Counted from the first letter of the stretch, positions 1 to 7,710 are shown. The stretch is DNA of 64,000 nucleotides from an uncultured Clostridia bacterium (GCA_934365195.1 CAKRNA010000003.1:184435-248434), one strand, 5' to 3'. Program-made: numbers and translations. Notes: generated from the letters alone by a model not told the origin.

Positions 1-507
1 AAATGCGATTAGTAGCCCCGTTATAAATTGCGAACTTATGCTACCGTCGATTTCGTAATCCCCTGCCTCCATTTTCCCTGATACTGTAAGCGGCAAACTT
101 TCGCTAGTAAACCTTACGCCTTTATTTTTCATAAGGTTTACGATAGGGTAAATCGGTCTTTTTTGCAGGCTCTTATTTCCGACAAACGTTGCCGTTATGC
201 CTAGCGTAGACACTATAGGAAGCAAAAACCTAAGCGTAGAACCGCTTTCGCCAACGTCCAAAGTTACGTTCGTGTTAGGCTGACTTATAGGTCTTACTTC
301 AAAGCCGTTTTCCGTTTTTTTAATATCTGCGCCCAGCGTAATTAAACAACCCACGGTGTGCTCTATATCCTTGCCGTAATTATTGCATATTATCTCGGTT
401 TCGCCCTTTGAAAAACTTGCCAAAATCAGCAGTCTATGAAGTACCGACTTCGAACTTAAAGCGGTAACGGTACCGTCTATTAAACTTTTTTTAACGGTTA
501 GGTTCAT
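1..507 (-). CDS. aroA: EPSP synthase (3-phosphoshikimate 1-carboxyvinyltransferase), N-terminal part
   Basis: The gene starts at 507 and runs off the left edge after 169 codons, so only the N-terminal half is visible. EPSP synthase joins shikimate-3-phosphate and PEP in the sixth step of the shikimate pathway in the cytoplasm. The translation shows the N-terminal Lys-Ser/Asp-Gly substrate-binding start, the GESGST-L-RFLLP motif and a DGSISSQF motif near the edge, all typical of AroA. Its ATG overlaps the aroB TGA (ATGA at 504-507), which implies translational coupling. It is the fourth visible gene of the operon that begins with DAHP synthase. Identity is nearly certain; the C-terminal half cannot be assessed. 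Confidence 0.93.
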   Translation of the reverse strand, partial: MNLTVKKSLIDGTVTALSSKSVLHRLLILASFSKGETEIICNNYGKDIEHTVGCLITLGADIKKTENGFEVRPISQPNTNVTLDVGESGSTLRFLLPIVSTLGITATFVGNKSLQKRPIYPIVNLMKNKGVRFTSESLPLTVSGKMEAGDYEIDGSISSQFITGLLIAF

Positions 508-1514
508 TTCAAATCCTCTAAGTTATATCTTTTGATTACGGGCTTTCCTATCCCTTCAAGAACGACTAGGTCGATAGTTTTATTATCGCCCCTTTTTTTG
601 TCCTTTGATAAAAAGACAGTAAGATCGCCCTCGTAGTCGTACTTATCGTAGCCGTAACGCTTTACTAAGCCGATTATCTCCTCTTTTTCCTCTTTATCTA
701 TATTGCAGTAATTATTTACTATATATTCTATACCTTTTACAACGGCAACCCCGTGCGGAACTTCAAAATCAGTCACCTTTTCAATAGCGTGCCCGAAAGT
801 GTGCCCAAGGTTAAGTAGTTTGCGCACTCCACCCTCGTTTTCGTCCGCTTCTACGATTTTGACTTTGCACTCGATACACAAAGTCACAAACTCCAAAAAG
901 TTGTTTTCGTTTAAGCCCTCTTTCACTATTTCAAGTAGCCTTCCGCCCTCGAGCATTGCGTATTTTATGCCCTCGCCAAGCCCCGATATAATCTCTTTTT
1001 GCGGCAAGGTTTTAAGCGTTTTAATATCCGCAAATACAAGGCTAGGCTGGTAAAAAGCACCAACTAGGTTTTTACCCTCTGCTACGTCGATAGCCGTCTT
1101 TCCGCCGATAGAGGCGTCTAAAATAGAAAGCAAAGTAGTAGGCACGATGATATGCCTTATCCCCCTAAGATACGTAGCCGCAACAAAGCCTGCAACGTCA
1201 CTTACAACGCCGCCGCCAAGCGACAAAACCACGTCCTGTCTGGTTAGGCTGTTTTTAATTAAAACCTTAAGTATGCTTTGGTAGGTATCGAAGTTTTTGT
1301 TTTCTTCCCCCGCTTTTATCACAAAACTTACCGCCTCATAGCCTTCCTTTTCTAGCGAACTAATTACGCTATCAAGGTAAATTTTGGCGTTAGTATCGGT
1401 GATAACCGCAACTTTTCGTGGGCTTAGCAGGTTTTTACAAGCCTTGCCTAAGTTTTCCAACTCGTCTAAAACTACGCTATATTTTTTAGAGGTGTTTACT
1501 TTGATTTCAGTCAT
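504..1514 (-). CDS. aroB: 3-dehydroquinate synthase
   Basis: AroB converts DAHP to 3-dehydroquinate using catalytic NAD and a metal ion, the second shikimate-pathway step. The 336-residue protein has the usual length. It carries the glycine-rich NAD loop GGGVVSDVAG (about residues 100-109), the PTTLL and GGKTAID motifs (125-143), GLGEGIKYA with metal ligand Glu181, and the GHTFGHAIE stretch with His238; His254 completes the site. A GGAG Shine-Dalgarno lies inside the end of tyrA, and the two genes overlap by 8 bp. The 3' end overlaps aroA. All expected catalytic motifs are present, so it should be active. Confidence 0.96.
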   Translation of the reverse strand: MTEIKVNTSKKYSVVLDELENLGKACKNLLSPRKVAVITDTNAKIYLDSVISSLEKEGYEAVSFVIKAGEENKNFDTYQSILKVLIKNSLTRQDVVLSLGGGVVSDVAGFVAATYLRGIRHIIVPTTLLSILDASIGGKTAIDVAEGKNLVGAFYQPSLVFADIKTLKTLPQKEIISGLGEGIKYAMLEGGRLLEIVKEGLNENNFLEFVTLCIECKVKIVEADENEGGVRKLLNLGHTFGHAIEKVTDFEVPHGVAVVKGIEYIVNNYCNIDKEEKEEIIGLVKRYGYDKYDYEGDLTVFLSKDKKRGDNKTIDLVVLEGIGKPVIKRYNLEDLK

Positions 1515-2367
1515 TGTTTACTCCGTTTTTTCTGGATTTTTCCGCCGATTCTTTTAGTGCGTTACCTTTTTGTAACAACTCTTTTAAAAGTTCCTCGTTG
1601 CCGCTATCTATTGCGTTTTTGTACTGCTGCAAATTATTGATTAAATCGTCTATTTGCGGCGACAAATTATCTCGGTTTTCTATCATAAGTTCCGCCCACA
1701 TTGTAGGCTCTAATTTTGCCACCCTCGTCATATCCCTAAAACTGCCTGCCGAATAGCCCACGTGCTTTTGCGACAGCGGATTTTTTATATATGCGCTAGA
1801 CACGACGTGTGCCAGTTGCGAGGTGTAACTGATGATTTCGTCGTGAGTACTGCTATCGGTGATTACCACGTTCAAACAGCCTAGGCTAATCCAAAACGCC
1901 TTTAACGAAGCGGTGGTTTTGATATCGCCGTTCACCGTTACTAATATAAAGAACGCCCTATCAAGCAAATTACCGGTTGAGTGTGCTATTCCCGAAAACT
2001 CTCTTCCTGCCATCGGGTGTCCGCCGTAGTACTTAATCTTAGGGTAAGCCTTGGCAAGTTTTTTCATCTCGTCAACCACTATCCTCTTGTTGCCGCAACA
2101 GTCCACTATCACCGTGCCGTCCTTTAATTTTGGCGAGATTTCCTTTATGATATTTATGGCAATACGAGGATTAGTAGCCACTATCACCATATCTATTTTA
2201 CCATAATCTTCCAAAGTTAGTACGTGGTTAATTGCTTTTAACATTTTTGCTTTCAGCAAACTGTCCTCGCTTACGTCAAAGCCGTAAACCACGTTGTCGG
2301 TATTTTTTATTATGCTTCTTCCTATCGAGCCGCCTATTAGCCCCAGCCCGAATATTGCTATATTCAT
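1507..2367 (-). CDS. tyrA: prephenate dehydrogenase
   Basis: TyrA oxidatively decarboxylates prephenate to 4-hydroxyphenylpyruvate, committing chorismate to tyrosine. The 286-residue protein opens with a Rossmann motif GLGLIGGSIG (7-16) and has the family signature GGHPMAGRE at 115-123. It has no ACT domain, so feedback control of the type carried by longer TyrA proteins is not visible. It starts one base after the TAG of the DAHP synthase gene, with AGAGG just upstream. Its place directly behind DAHP synthase fits a tyrosine-responsive operon. An arogenate dehydrogenase cannot be excluded from sequence alone. Confidence 0.93.
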   Translation of the reverse strand: MNIAIFGLGLIGGSIGRSIIKNTDNVVYGFDVSEDSLLKAKMLKAINHVLTLEDYGKIDMVIVATNPRIAINIIKEISPKLKDGTVIVDCCGNKRIVVDEMKKLAKAYPKIKYYGGHPMAGREFSGIAHSTGNLLDRAFFILVTVNGDIKTTASLKAFWISLGCLNVVITDSSTHDEIISYTSQLAHVVSSAYIKNPLSQKHVGYSAGSFRDMTRVAKLEPTMWAELMIENRDNLSPQIDDLINNLQQYKNAIDSGNEELLKELLQKGNALKESAEKSRKNGVNND

Positions 2368-2368
2368 A

Positions 2369-3373
2369 CTAGCCTCTTACTACCTCTAAAATCTTCTTTA
2401 CGTCCTTTACTACTTCCTCGAATTGCTCCGGTTTTAGCGATTGTGCGCCGTCGCATAATGCGTGTTGCGGGTCGTTGTGAACCTCTATTAGCAAGCCGTC
2501 GCAACCACAAGCAGCCGAAGCCCTTGCCATAGGTCTTACCAGCCTGTTTATGCCCGATGCGTGCGACGGATCGACAATTACGGGTAGGTGCGTTTTCTCT
2601 TTAAGTAGCGGAACGGCAGATAGGTCTAAGGTGTTTCTCGTGTACGGCTCGAAAGTACGGATACCCCTTTCGCAAAGTATTACCCTCTCGTTGCCCTCGC
2701 TCATAATGTACTCGGCGCTCATAAGCCACTCTTCCATAGTATTTGCTAGCCCTCTTTTTAGTAAAACAGGCTTGTCCAGTTTGCCTAATTCTTTAAGTAG
2801 TTCGAAGTTTTGCATATTCCTTGCGCCGACTTGAATTAAATCAACGTCCTCAAAGTCCTTTATAAAGTGGTCGCTCATAATCTCTGACACGATAGGTAGC
2901 CCCGTCACTTCTCTTGCTTTTTTAAGTAAGTCCAGCCCCTCTACTCCAAGCCCTTGGAACGCATACGGCGAAGTTCTAGGCTTAAACGCACCGCCTCTTA
3001 GCATCGTTGCGCCCGCTTTTTTCACAGCCTCGGCAATACTGATTACTTGCTTTTCACTCTCCACGCTGCAAGGTCCTGCTATAATTTGGAAATTGTTTCC
3101 GCCAAACTTCACGCCGCTTACGTCGATAATGCTATCCTCAGGGTGAAATTTGCGGTTTGCATTCTTAAAAGGCTCTTGAATACGGTTTACGCTGTCTACG
3201 ATATCAAGCGAACGTATTAGGTCGATATCCACTTTGCTGGTATCTCCTATTAGTCCAAGAATGGTACTTTCCACGCCGTTGGATTCGTGAACGTCAAGTC
3301 CTAGCCCTTTTATCCAACTAATCAGGCTTTCGGTTTGCTCTTTGTCGTGTGGCGACTTTAAGGTAATAATCAT
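2369..3373 (-). CDS. aroF: 3-deoxy-7-phosphoheptulonate (DAHP) synthase, type I beta with ferredoxin-like domain
   Basis: This enzyme condenses PEP and erythrose 4-phosphate and sets the flow into aromatic biosynthesis. Residues 1-70 form an ACT/ferredoxin-like regulatory domain like that of the Thermotoga-type enzymes. The catalytic barrel follows, with IIAGPCSVES at about 97-106, LCERGIRTFEPYTRNTLD near 230 and VIVDPSHASG near 263. It is the first structural gene of the aro operon and has an AGGAG site 6-7 bases before its ATG. A leader peptide and a terminator lie directly upstream, so transcription is probably attenuated. The symbol aroF is used loosely; Firmicute names vary (aroA, aroG, aroF). 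Confidence 0.95.
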   Translation of the reverse strand: MIITLKSPHDKEQTESLISWIKGLGLDVHESNGVESTILGLIGDTSKVDIDLIRSLDIVDSVNRIQEPFKNANRKFHPEDSIIDVSGVKFGGNNFQIIAGPCSVESEKQVISIAEAVKKAGATMLRGGAFKPRTSPYAFQGLGVEGLDLLKKAREVTGLPIVSEIMSDHFIKDFEDVDLIQVGARNMQNFELLKELGKLDKPVLLKRGLANTMEEWLMSAEYIMSEGNERVILCERGIRTFEPYTRNTLDLSAVPLLKEKTHLPVIVDPSHASGINRLVRPMARASAACGCDGLLIEVHNDPQHALCDGAQSLKPEQFEEVVKDVKKILEVVRG

Positions 3374-3387
3374 TTTGTTTCTCCTAT

Positions 3388-3418
3388 AAAAAAACCGCCC
3401 TTAGTTTGTAAAGGCGGT
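3388..3418 (-). terminator. attenuator terminator in the aro operon leader
   Basis: On the minus strand a six-base-pair GC-rich stem (ACCGCC at 3418-3413 with GGCGGT at 3399-3394) is followed by seven T residues (3394-3388). It lies between the leader peptide and the DAHP synthase ribosome-binding site, so readthrough is needed to express the operon. Its 5' arm can pair instead with an upstream segment (see the antiterminator entry). Confidence 0.88.
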
Positions 3419-3455
3419 AAAATTCATCAATATATTTTCAATTTATTTTAACCGC
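3413..3455 (-). promoter_or_regulatory. antiterminator pairing in the aro leader
   Basis: The segment GCGGTTAAAAT (3455-3445), which spans the leader peptide stop codon, is complementary to ATTTTACCGC (3423-3414) with one bulged base. The second segment contains the 5' arm of the terminator, so the two structures exclude each other. A ribosome at the leader stop codon would cover the first segment and allow termination. A ribosome stalled at the Tyr triplet (3483-3475) would leave it free. A small hairpin CTTAC/GTAAG (3485-3481 with 3473-3469) encloses the Tyr codons. Confidence 0.75.
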
Positions 3456-3528
3456 ATACCAAACAAGACTTACCGTAATAGTAAGCCGAAAAATAGAAAT
3501 AAACGTTGTTTGATAATACTTTTTTCAT
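3448..3528 (-). CDS. aromatic-codon leader peptide of the aro operon (26 aa)
   Basis: A 26-codon reading frame begins with ATG at 3528 and ends with TAA at 3450-3448. A good AAAGAGG ribosome-binding site sits at about 3535-3541. Residues 9-18 contain Val9, then Tyr10-Phe11-Tyr12-Phe13, Ser14-Ala15 and Tyr16-Tyr17-Tyr18, so seven of 26 residues are Tyr or Phe. Residues 22-25 form Cys-x2-Cys. The frame lies between a strong promoter and an intrinsic terminator upstream of DAHP synthase. This is the arrangement of ribosome-mediated attenuators such as pheA or trp leaders in proteobacteria. The peptide itself probably has no function beyond sensing charged tRNA-Tyr and tRNA-Phe. Confidence 0.85.
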   Translation of the reverse strand: MKKVLSNNVYFYFSAYYYGKSCLVCG

Positions 3529-3554
3529 AAAATAAACCTCTTTGCTACATTGTT

Positions 3555-3583
3555 ATTCTATTACCACAGGCAAAAACTGTCAA
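3555..3583 (-). promoter_or_regulatory. SigA promoter of the aro operon
   Basis: On the minus strand TTGACA (3583-3578) is followed, after exactly 17 bases, by TAGAAT (3560-3555). Transcription should begin near 3548, giving a leader of about 175 nt before the DAHP synthase ATG. The promoter begins just after the end of the preceding kinase gene, so the aro operon is an independent unit. Confidence 0.85.
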
Positions 3584-3610
3584 GTATTTTTAAAACAAAT
3601 TAACTTTTGC

Positions 3611-4429
3611 CTATTTTTTTAGGTTTTCCAGTAAGAAAGGTATCGCCTTTTCAAAAGAAACGCCGTACCAATGCTCGCTACTCGTCAGTTTTATGCTGTC
3701 AAGCACGAACTTAATCGCCACTTTCACGGCTTTTTCAATGCTTTCGCCGTTAAACAAACAGCCCGCAAGCGACGAAGCGAAAACGTCGCCCGTTCCGTGA
3801 TAGGACTTTGGTATTCTTTCGCTAAATTCGTACCTAATCGCCCCGTCGTAGTAGCAAACGCCCATCTTGTCCTCTTCAAAACTTACGCCCGTTAGCACCA
3901 CGTTTTTAGGGCAAATTTCCCTTAGTTTTTGAATAAGCCCCTCGATATATTCCTTGCTTTGACTATTAGAGAATTTCTCCCCCGTCAAAAGACAAGCCTC
4001 GGTAATATTAGGCACGATTACGTCGGCACGGCTAAGTAGTTTTTTGTTGCTTTCAGGGTAAGTTTGATTAAACCCGCCGTACAAACTACCGTCATCGCCC
4101 ATAACCGGATCAACGATAACAAGCCCGCCTTCGTTAAGCCTATCGTCTATTAGCCTAATCACTTGGTCAATTTGCTTTTCGCTGCCAAGATACCCCGTGT
4201 AAATTCCGTCGAACTTAATATCGTTTTTTTGCCAAAATTCTAGTATTTTGTCAAACTCATTAGACAGGTCTAGGTAGGAATAGCCGTTAAACCCGGTGGT
4301 GTGATTGCTAAGCACCGACGTTGGCAAAATCGCCGTTTCCAACCCCATACTAGATAGAACGGGAAGCGCAACGGTAATGGAGCATTGCCCGACGCAAGAT
4401 ATATCCTGAACGGTAAGTATCCGTTTCAC
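3611..4429 (-). CDS. pyridoxal/pyridoxamine kinase-like protein (PfkB/ribokinase superfamily)
   Basis: The 272-residue protein resembles PdxK/PdxY kinases, which phosphorylate B6 vitamers to salvage pyridoxal phosphate. It shows the N-terminal QDISCVG start, a central VDPVMGDDGSLYGG motif and the GTGD catalytic/anion-hole motif near residue 225 followed by FASSLAG. The start is GTG (4429-4427), and the upstream VOC gene ends with TAG sharing that G, so the two are translationally coupled. Related ThiD-type pyrimidine kinases have similar motifs, so the substrate is inferred. A single strong promoter for both genes lies at 4984-5012. Confidence 0.83.
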   Translation of the reverse strand: MKRILTVQDISCVGQCSITVALPVLSSMGLETAILPTSVLSNHTTGFNGYSYLDLSNEFDKILEFWQKNDIKFDGIYTGYLGSEKQIDQVIRLIDDRLNEGGLVIVDPVMGDDGSLYGGFNQTYPESNKKLLSRADVIVPNITEACLLTGEKFSNSQSKEYIEGLIQKLREICPKNVVLTGVSFEEDKMGVCYYDGAIRYEFSERIPKSYHGTGDVFASSLAGCLFNGESIEKAVKVAIKFVLDSIKLTSSEHWYGVSFEKAIPFLLENLKK

Positions 4430-4950
4430 TATTTAACCCTCTTGTAGTTGCCGGTAAGCACGCCCATTTGCATTTCAAACGGCATATCGCCCTTTTTAAT
4501 AAAGCCCATAATAGTGGTTTCGATAAGTTCAATGGTCATTTCCGTGCCCTTTTTAGTCATGTAAGCGTACCTGATTTGTGCCCCTGCCGACTTAAATCTA
4601 GCGGTTTGGATAGGCTCGTAGCCCTCTTTTTTCATCTCCTCGATAGTCTTATCAAGGTTTTTGGTGTTGAACATTACGTGGTGGATTGCCTCGCCGTTTT
4701 TAGCGTAAAAATCCGTGTAATAGTTGCTGTCGCCCCTAGTTTGTATAAGTTCCATTTTGGTAGTACCCTTTCCGCCAAAGTACAAGGTTACGTCGCAGTT
4801 TCTATCTTCGCCCTTATACTTAAATTCTTCAAAAGGAGTGGCGTTAAGCCTGTACCATTTTTTAATTCCAAGCGCTTTGGAATATTCCTCTTTTGCCTTT
4901 TCGATATCCTCTACGACAATGCCGTAGTGATTACATTTACCTAATTTCAT
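4429..4950 (-). CDS. VOC-fold (glyoxalase/dioxygenase superfamily) protein
   Basis: This 173-residue protein begins with an HYGIVVEDIEKAKEEYSKALG segment that is typical of the first beta-alpha-beta unit of vicinal-oxygen-chelate proteins. A second unit near residues 90-110 contains EAIHHVMFNTKNLDKTIEEMKKEG. Candidate metal ligands are His8, Glu64 and His91, and a Glu near 141. The family includes methylmalonyl-CoA epimerases, glyoxalases and resistance proteins, and the sequence does not pick one. It is coupled to a B6-type kinase, which gives no clear clue to its substrate. A GAGGGA ribosome-binding site precedes the ATG. Confidence 0.72.
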   Translation of the reverse strand: MKLGKCNHYGIVVEDIEKAKEEYSKALGIKKWYRLNATPFEEFKYKGEDRNCDVTLYFGGKGTTKMELIQTRGDSNYYTDFYAKNGEAIHHVMFNTKNLDKTIEEMKKEGYEPIQTARFKSAGAQIRYAYMTKKGTEMTIELIETTIMGFIKKGDMPFEMQMGVLTGNYKRVK

Positions 4951-4983
4951 AAGTCCCTCGCTTAATTAAATAATACGTAAAAT

Positions 4984-5012
4984 ATTATATAGTAAACAAA
5001 TAATATTATCAA
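4984..5012 (-). promoter_or_regulatory. SigA promoter of the VOC-kinase operon
   Basis: The minus strand has TTGATA (5012-5007), a 17-base spacer and TATAAT (4989-4984). The predicted 5' UTR is about 27 nt and holds the GAGGGA ribosome-binding site. Confidence 0.78.
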
Positions 5013-5345
5013 CAATACTCGTGTTTTTTTTGCTCATTTTGAAAATAACTTAAAAGTTTTTTAACTTCTAAGTAACGTACATATTCCCACCCGTTCATTT
5101 ATTTAGGTTTTTTTAATACTCATAAATGCTGATATTTTCATCCGTTCATACTTGGCTTTTAACCGTTTTTAGTATTTTCTTTACAAATCTTTTATCCATA
5201 AGGCTTTAAGCCTCCACAAAATATTAGCCACATACACAAGCATATTAGTAAATACCAACTTGCGTTTTGCGAAACCAACCCGATAATATATCCCTCGCCT
5301 AAGCCTTTTAGCAAAAAGTCGTGGCATAGTAACGTAAAAAATGCA
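5013..5345. other. non-coding interval between gapA and the VOC gene
   Basis: This AT-rich stretch has no convincing reading frame on either strand. The only structures seen are a short perfect palindrome AGGCTTTAAGCCT near 5201-5213, and two similar CCGTTCAT words (about 5092 and 5141). I assign no function. Confidence 0.5.
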
Positions 5346-5370
5346 ACAAAAAAAGCAGCCATCAGGCTGC
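5346..5370 (-). terminator. gapA terminator
   Basis: GCAGCC and GGCTGC (5355-5360 and 5365-5370) form a six-pair stem with a four-base loop, followed on the minus strand by a run of T (5354-5348). It lies about 20 bases after the gapA stop codon. T residues on the plus side could make it work in both directions, but no plus-strand gene needs it. Confidence 0.88.
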
Positions 5371-5387
5371 TTTTAGTTTTGTTTATA

Positions 5388-6404
5388 TTACTTTAATTCA
5401 GCAAAGTATTTGATAGTTCTTACCATTTGAGTGGTGTAAGAATTCTCGTTGTCGTACCAAGAAACAACTTGTACTTGGGTGGTTTTGTCGTCGATAGGGC
5501 AAACCATAGTTTGAGTAGCGTCAAACAATGAACCATATCTCATTCCGATGATATCAGAAGAAACGATTTCCTCCTCGTTGTAGCCGTAAGACTCGTTAGC
5601 GCTTGCTTTCATAAACTCGTTGATTTGCTCTTTGGTAACTACGCCATCAACAACAGCAACCAAAATGGTGGTAGAACCGGTTGGGGTAGGTACTCTTTGT
5701 GCAGAACCGATAAGTTTGCCGTTTAACTCCGGAATAACAAGACCGATTGCCTTAGCAGCGCCGGTGCTGTTTGGAACGATGTTCAAAGCAGCCGCTCTAG
5801 AACGACGAAGGTCGCCTTTTCTTTGTGGTCCGTCAAGAGTCATTTGGTCACCGGTGTAAGAGTGAATGGTAGACATAATACCGCTCTTGATAGGAACTAA
5901 CTTGTTCAAAGCGTCAGCCATAGGAGCAAGACAGTTGGTGGTACAAGAAGCAGCAGAAATGATTTGGTCGGTTGGTTTCAAGGTGTCGTGGTTTACGTTG
6001 TAAACGATAGTAGGAAGGTCCTTTCCTGCAGGAGCAGAAATAACAACTTTCTTAGCGCCAGCGGTGATGTGAGCCATAGATTTCTCTTTTGAGCAGTAGA
6101 AACCGGTACACTCCAAAACAACGTCAACACCGATTTCGCCCCAAGGTAACTCTGCAGCGTTTGCTTTTGCGTAGATTTTGATTTCTTTTCCGTCAACGAT
6201 GATAGAATCTTCGGTAGCAGAAACTTTATCAGCCAAAGCATATTTTCCTTGAGAAGAATCGTACTTCAATAAGTGAGCCAACATTTTAGGGCTGGTAAGG
6301 TCGTTGATAGCAACAACTTCATAACCCTCTGCACCAAACATTTGTCTAAATGCAAGACGTCCGATACGGCCGAAACCGTTGATAGCTACTTTTACATTTG
6401 CCAT
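5388..6404 (-). CDS. gapA: glyceraldehyde-3-phosphate dehydrogenase, type I
   Basis: GapA oxidises glyceraldehyde 3-phosphate to 1,3-bisphosphoglycerate in glycolysis. I start it at 6404, because GGAGGA (6420-6415) lies ten bases before that ATG. A longer in-frame start at 6422 would place this site inside the gene. The 338-residue protein has the NAD loop INGFGRIGRLAFR (8-20), Asp35, which favours NAD over NADP, the catalytic Cys154 in SAASCTTNCLAP, and the C-terminal WYDNE motif. It appears to be a single-gene unit with its own promoter and terminator. Confidence 0.97.
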   Translation of the reverse strand: MANVKVAINGFGRIGRLAFRQMFGAEGYEVVAINDLTSPKMLAHLLKYDSSQGKYALADKVSATEDSIIVDGKEIKIYAKANAAELPWGEIGVDVVLECTGFYCSKEKSMAHITAGAKKVVISAPAGKDLPTIVYNVNHDTLKPTDQIISAASCTTNCLAPMADALNKLVPIKSGIMSTIHSYTGDQMTLDGPQRKGDLRRSRAAALNIVPNSTGAAKAIGLVIPELNGKLIGSAQRVPTPTGSTTILVAVVDGVVTKEQINEFMKASANESYGYNEEEIVSSDIIGMRYGSLFDATQTMVCPIDDKTTQVQVVSWYDNENSYTTQMVRTIKYFAELK

Positions 6405-6434
6405 AATATTATATTCCTCCAAAATGTATTCATT

Positions 6435-6462
6435 TTTATATTTACTGACAATATTTTAACAA
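6435..6462 (-). promoter_or_regulatory. probable gapA promoter
   Basis: TTGTTA (6462-6457) and TATAAA (6440-6435) are 16 bases apart on the minus strand, about 30 bases before the ribosome-binding site. An alternative TTGTCA-N17-TACATT nearby would start transcription inside the ribosome-binding site, so I prefer the first pair. Confidence 0.45.
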
Positions 6463-6591
6463 TTATATTGAATTATGGCAAGTAATTTTATTCAAAAGTT
6501 GAAAATTATATATTATTTGTGCCAAACCGCCCCAAAACGATATCATAGTTAAAAATTACGCTATGCAATATTTAATTTTACTCAATTTATT

Positions 6592-6621
6592 AAAAATCCC
6601 GACAAAATAATTCGTCGGGAT
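6592..6621 (-). terminator. terminator of the M48 peptidase gene
   Basis: ATCCCGAC (6596-6603) and GTCGGGAT (6614-6621) make a perfect eight-pair stem with a ten-base loop, followed by five T on the minus strand. It lies immediately after the peptidase stop codon at 6628. Confidence 0.88.
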
Positions 6622-6627
6622 ATATTA

Positions 6628-7491
6628 CTATGCTAAGTTTTCTAATCTTTTTTGCACAACAGGATGTGTACTGGTCATTTTCTCAAACAATGACATATTC
6701 TTCACTTCTCCCTCGTTTGCCCAATTTAACAACCTTTCCAGTCCTTCTTGATATCCTAAATCTTTTGCTATGTTGTCGGCAATAATTTCACATTTTCGCA
6801 TTGAAAAAGTTACTAGCAATACGCCAATTAAATCCCAAATATACATAATAAGCCCAAGAATAACCACGTTAATTACAAAATATGCTCCTCGTGAAATAGT
6901 TACACCGAAAATTGTAAAAAATTTCACCACTAATGAGCCAACGAATCTGTATATTAAAAACATTAACGACACGACGATATTTCCAACCTTTACCGATTGC
7001 AATTTAAAAGAATCACTATTTATAATATGTCCCAGTTCGTGAGCAAAAACTGCTTTTATAACGTCTTCGTCACACTCTGCTAGTATGTTATGCATTACTA
7101 CCGTTTTTTTCCCACAAGCAAAAGCGTTTAACACGTTATCGAATTTTACGTATAATTTCACGTCTTTTGGAAGTTTATATCCCTTTTCAATAGCGTTAGA
7201 CAATACTTCGTCAAATAGTTCTTGCATTCTTGCCCCATTCTCTAACCTATCCAAACTCTTGCAGCAATAAATTACTCTCATCATCCACTCGCCAACAAAA
7301 GAAAACGCTATAATTTGACCTATCAAATATACGCCAATTCCTGCCACTCCACTTAATATTCGATTGTTAAACCAACTAAAATTAAAAAAATAAAAACCGA
7401 AAAACACTAAAACTAAATTAAGTATTTGATAAAATAATACGGAAATATTCCTTTTGTAAAATAAACTTTTTACGTAATTAAAATAATACAT
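6628..7491 (-). CDS. membrane-bound M48-family zinc metallopeptidase (HtpX-like)
   Basis: The 287-residue protein has two hydrophobic segments near residues 17-38 and 46-68, then a catalytic domain with HELGH at 151-155 and the third zinc ligand Glu235 in CEIIADN. Two further hydrophobic segments (about 172-198 and 205-230) lie between the two motifs, as in HtpX-type proteases. This layout fits a membrane quality-control endopeptidase that degrades damaged membrane proteins. It is divergent from an XRE regulator, and its promoter contains an operator-like dyad that exactly fills the spacer. This suggests repression relieved by stress. The substrates are unknown. GGGAGAGG precedes the start. 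Confidence 0.87.
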   Translation of the reverse strand: MYYFNYVKSLFYKRNISVLFYQILNLVLVFFGFYFFNFSWFNNRILSGVAGIGVYLIGQIIAFSFVGEWMMRVIYCCKSLDRLENGARMQELFDEVLSNAIEKGYKLPKDVKLYVKFDNVLNAFACGKKTVVMHNILAECDEDVIKAVFAHELGHIINSDSFKLQSVKVGNIVVSLMFLIYRFVGSLVVKFFTIFGVTISRGAYFVINVVILGLIMYIWDLIGVLLVTFSMRKCEIIADNIAKDLGYQEGLERLLNWANEGEVKNMSLFEKMTSTHPVVQKRLENLA

Positions 7492-7520
7492 AAATCCTCT
7501 CCCTTTTATTATTTAATTAC

Positions 7521-7549
7521 ATTATATATTCGTTTTTCGAATATGTCAA
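7521..7549 (-). promoter_or_regulatory. M48 peptidase promoter with operator O1 as its spacer
   Basis: TTGACA (7549-7544) and TATAAT (7526-7521), both perfect consensus hexamers, are 17 bases apart on the minus strand. The whole spacer (7527-7543) is the dyad TATTCG-TTTTT-CGAATA. A protein bound there would block RNA polymerase directly. Confidence 0.85.
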
Positions 7550-7555
7550 TATTTT

Positions 7556-7572
7556 TATTCTTTTTAAGAATA
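7556..7572. promoter_or_regulatory. operator-like dyad O2
   Basis: TATTC-N7-GAATA matches the O1 half-sites. Its centre (7564) is 29 bp from the centre of O1 (7535), just upstream of the M48 -35 hexamer. Confidence 0.7.
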
Positions 7573-7633
7573 TTTATTGCTTTGTATATCGTGTTTGTTA
7601 AAATCACTCTTTAAATTATAAAAAATATTATAA

Positions 7634-7650
7634 TATTCGTTTTTAGAATA
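7634..7650. promoter_or_regulatory. operator-like dyad O3
   Basis: TATTC-N7-GAATA, centred at 7642, differs from O1 at only one central position. It is 72 bp upstream of the XRE start codon. Confidence 0.7.
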
Positions 7651-7662
7651 TTTTAAGATAAA

Positions 7663-7679
7663 AATTCGTATATGGAATA
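7663..7679. promoter_or_regulatory. operator-like dyad O4
   Basis: AATTC-N7-GAATA has one changed outer base. Its centre (7671) is 29 bp from O3, repeating the spacing of the O1/O2 pair. It lies just upstream of the -35 region of the XRE gene. Confidence 0.65.
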
Positions 7680-7704
7680 AACTAGCATTATAAACTACTT
7701 CGTA

Positions 7705-7710
7705 TATAAT
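7705..7710 (+). promoter_or_regulatory. -10 element of the XRE gene
   Basis: TATAAT lies only 11 bases before the ATG at 7722, and the hexamer 17 bases upstream (CTAGCA) is a poor -35. Transcription should start about four or five bases before the ATG. No Shine-Dalgarno sequence is visible, so the mRNA may be almost leaderless. Confidence 0.55.

Noticed and set aside
3388..3583. A T-box riboswitch before the aro operon
   Set aside because: The leader is too short and I see no T-box sequence or specifier stem; a leader peptide explains the parts better.
4468..4944. A 158-codon plus-strand frame opposite the VOC gene
   Set aside because: It mirrors the codon pattern of the VOC gene on the other strand and has no start signal.
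6405..6422. A six-residue longer gapA start
   Set aside because: The extra codons consist of the GGAGGA ribosome-binding site and spacer of the shorter start.
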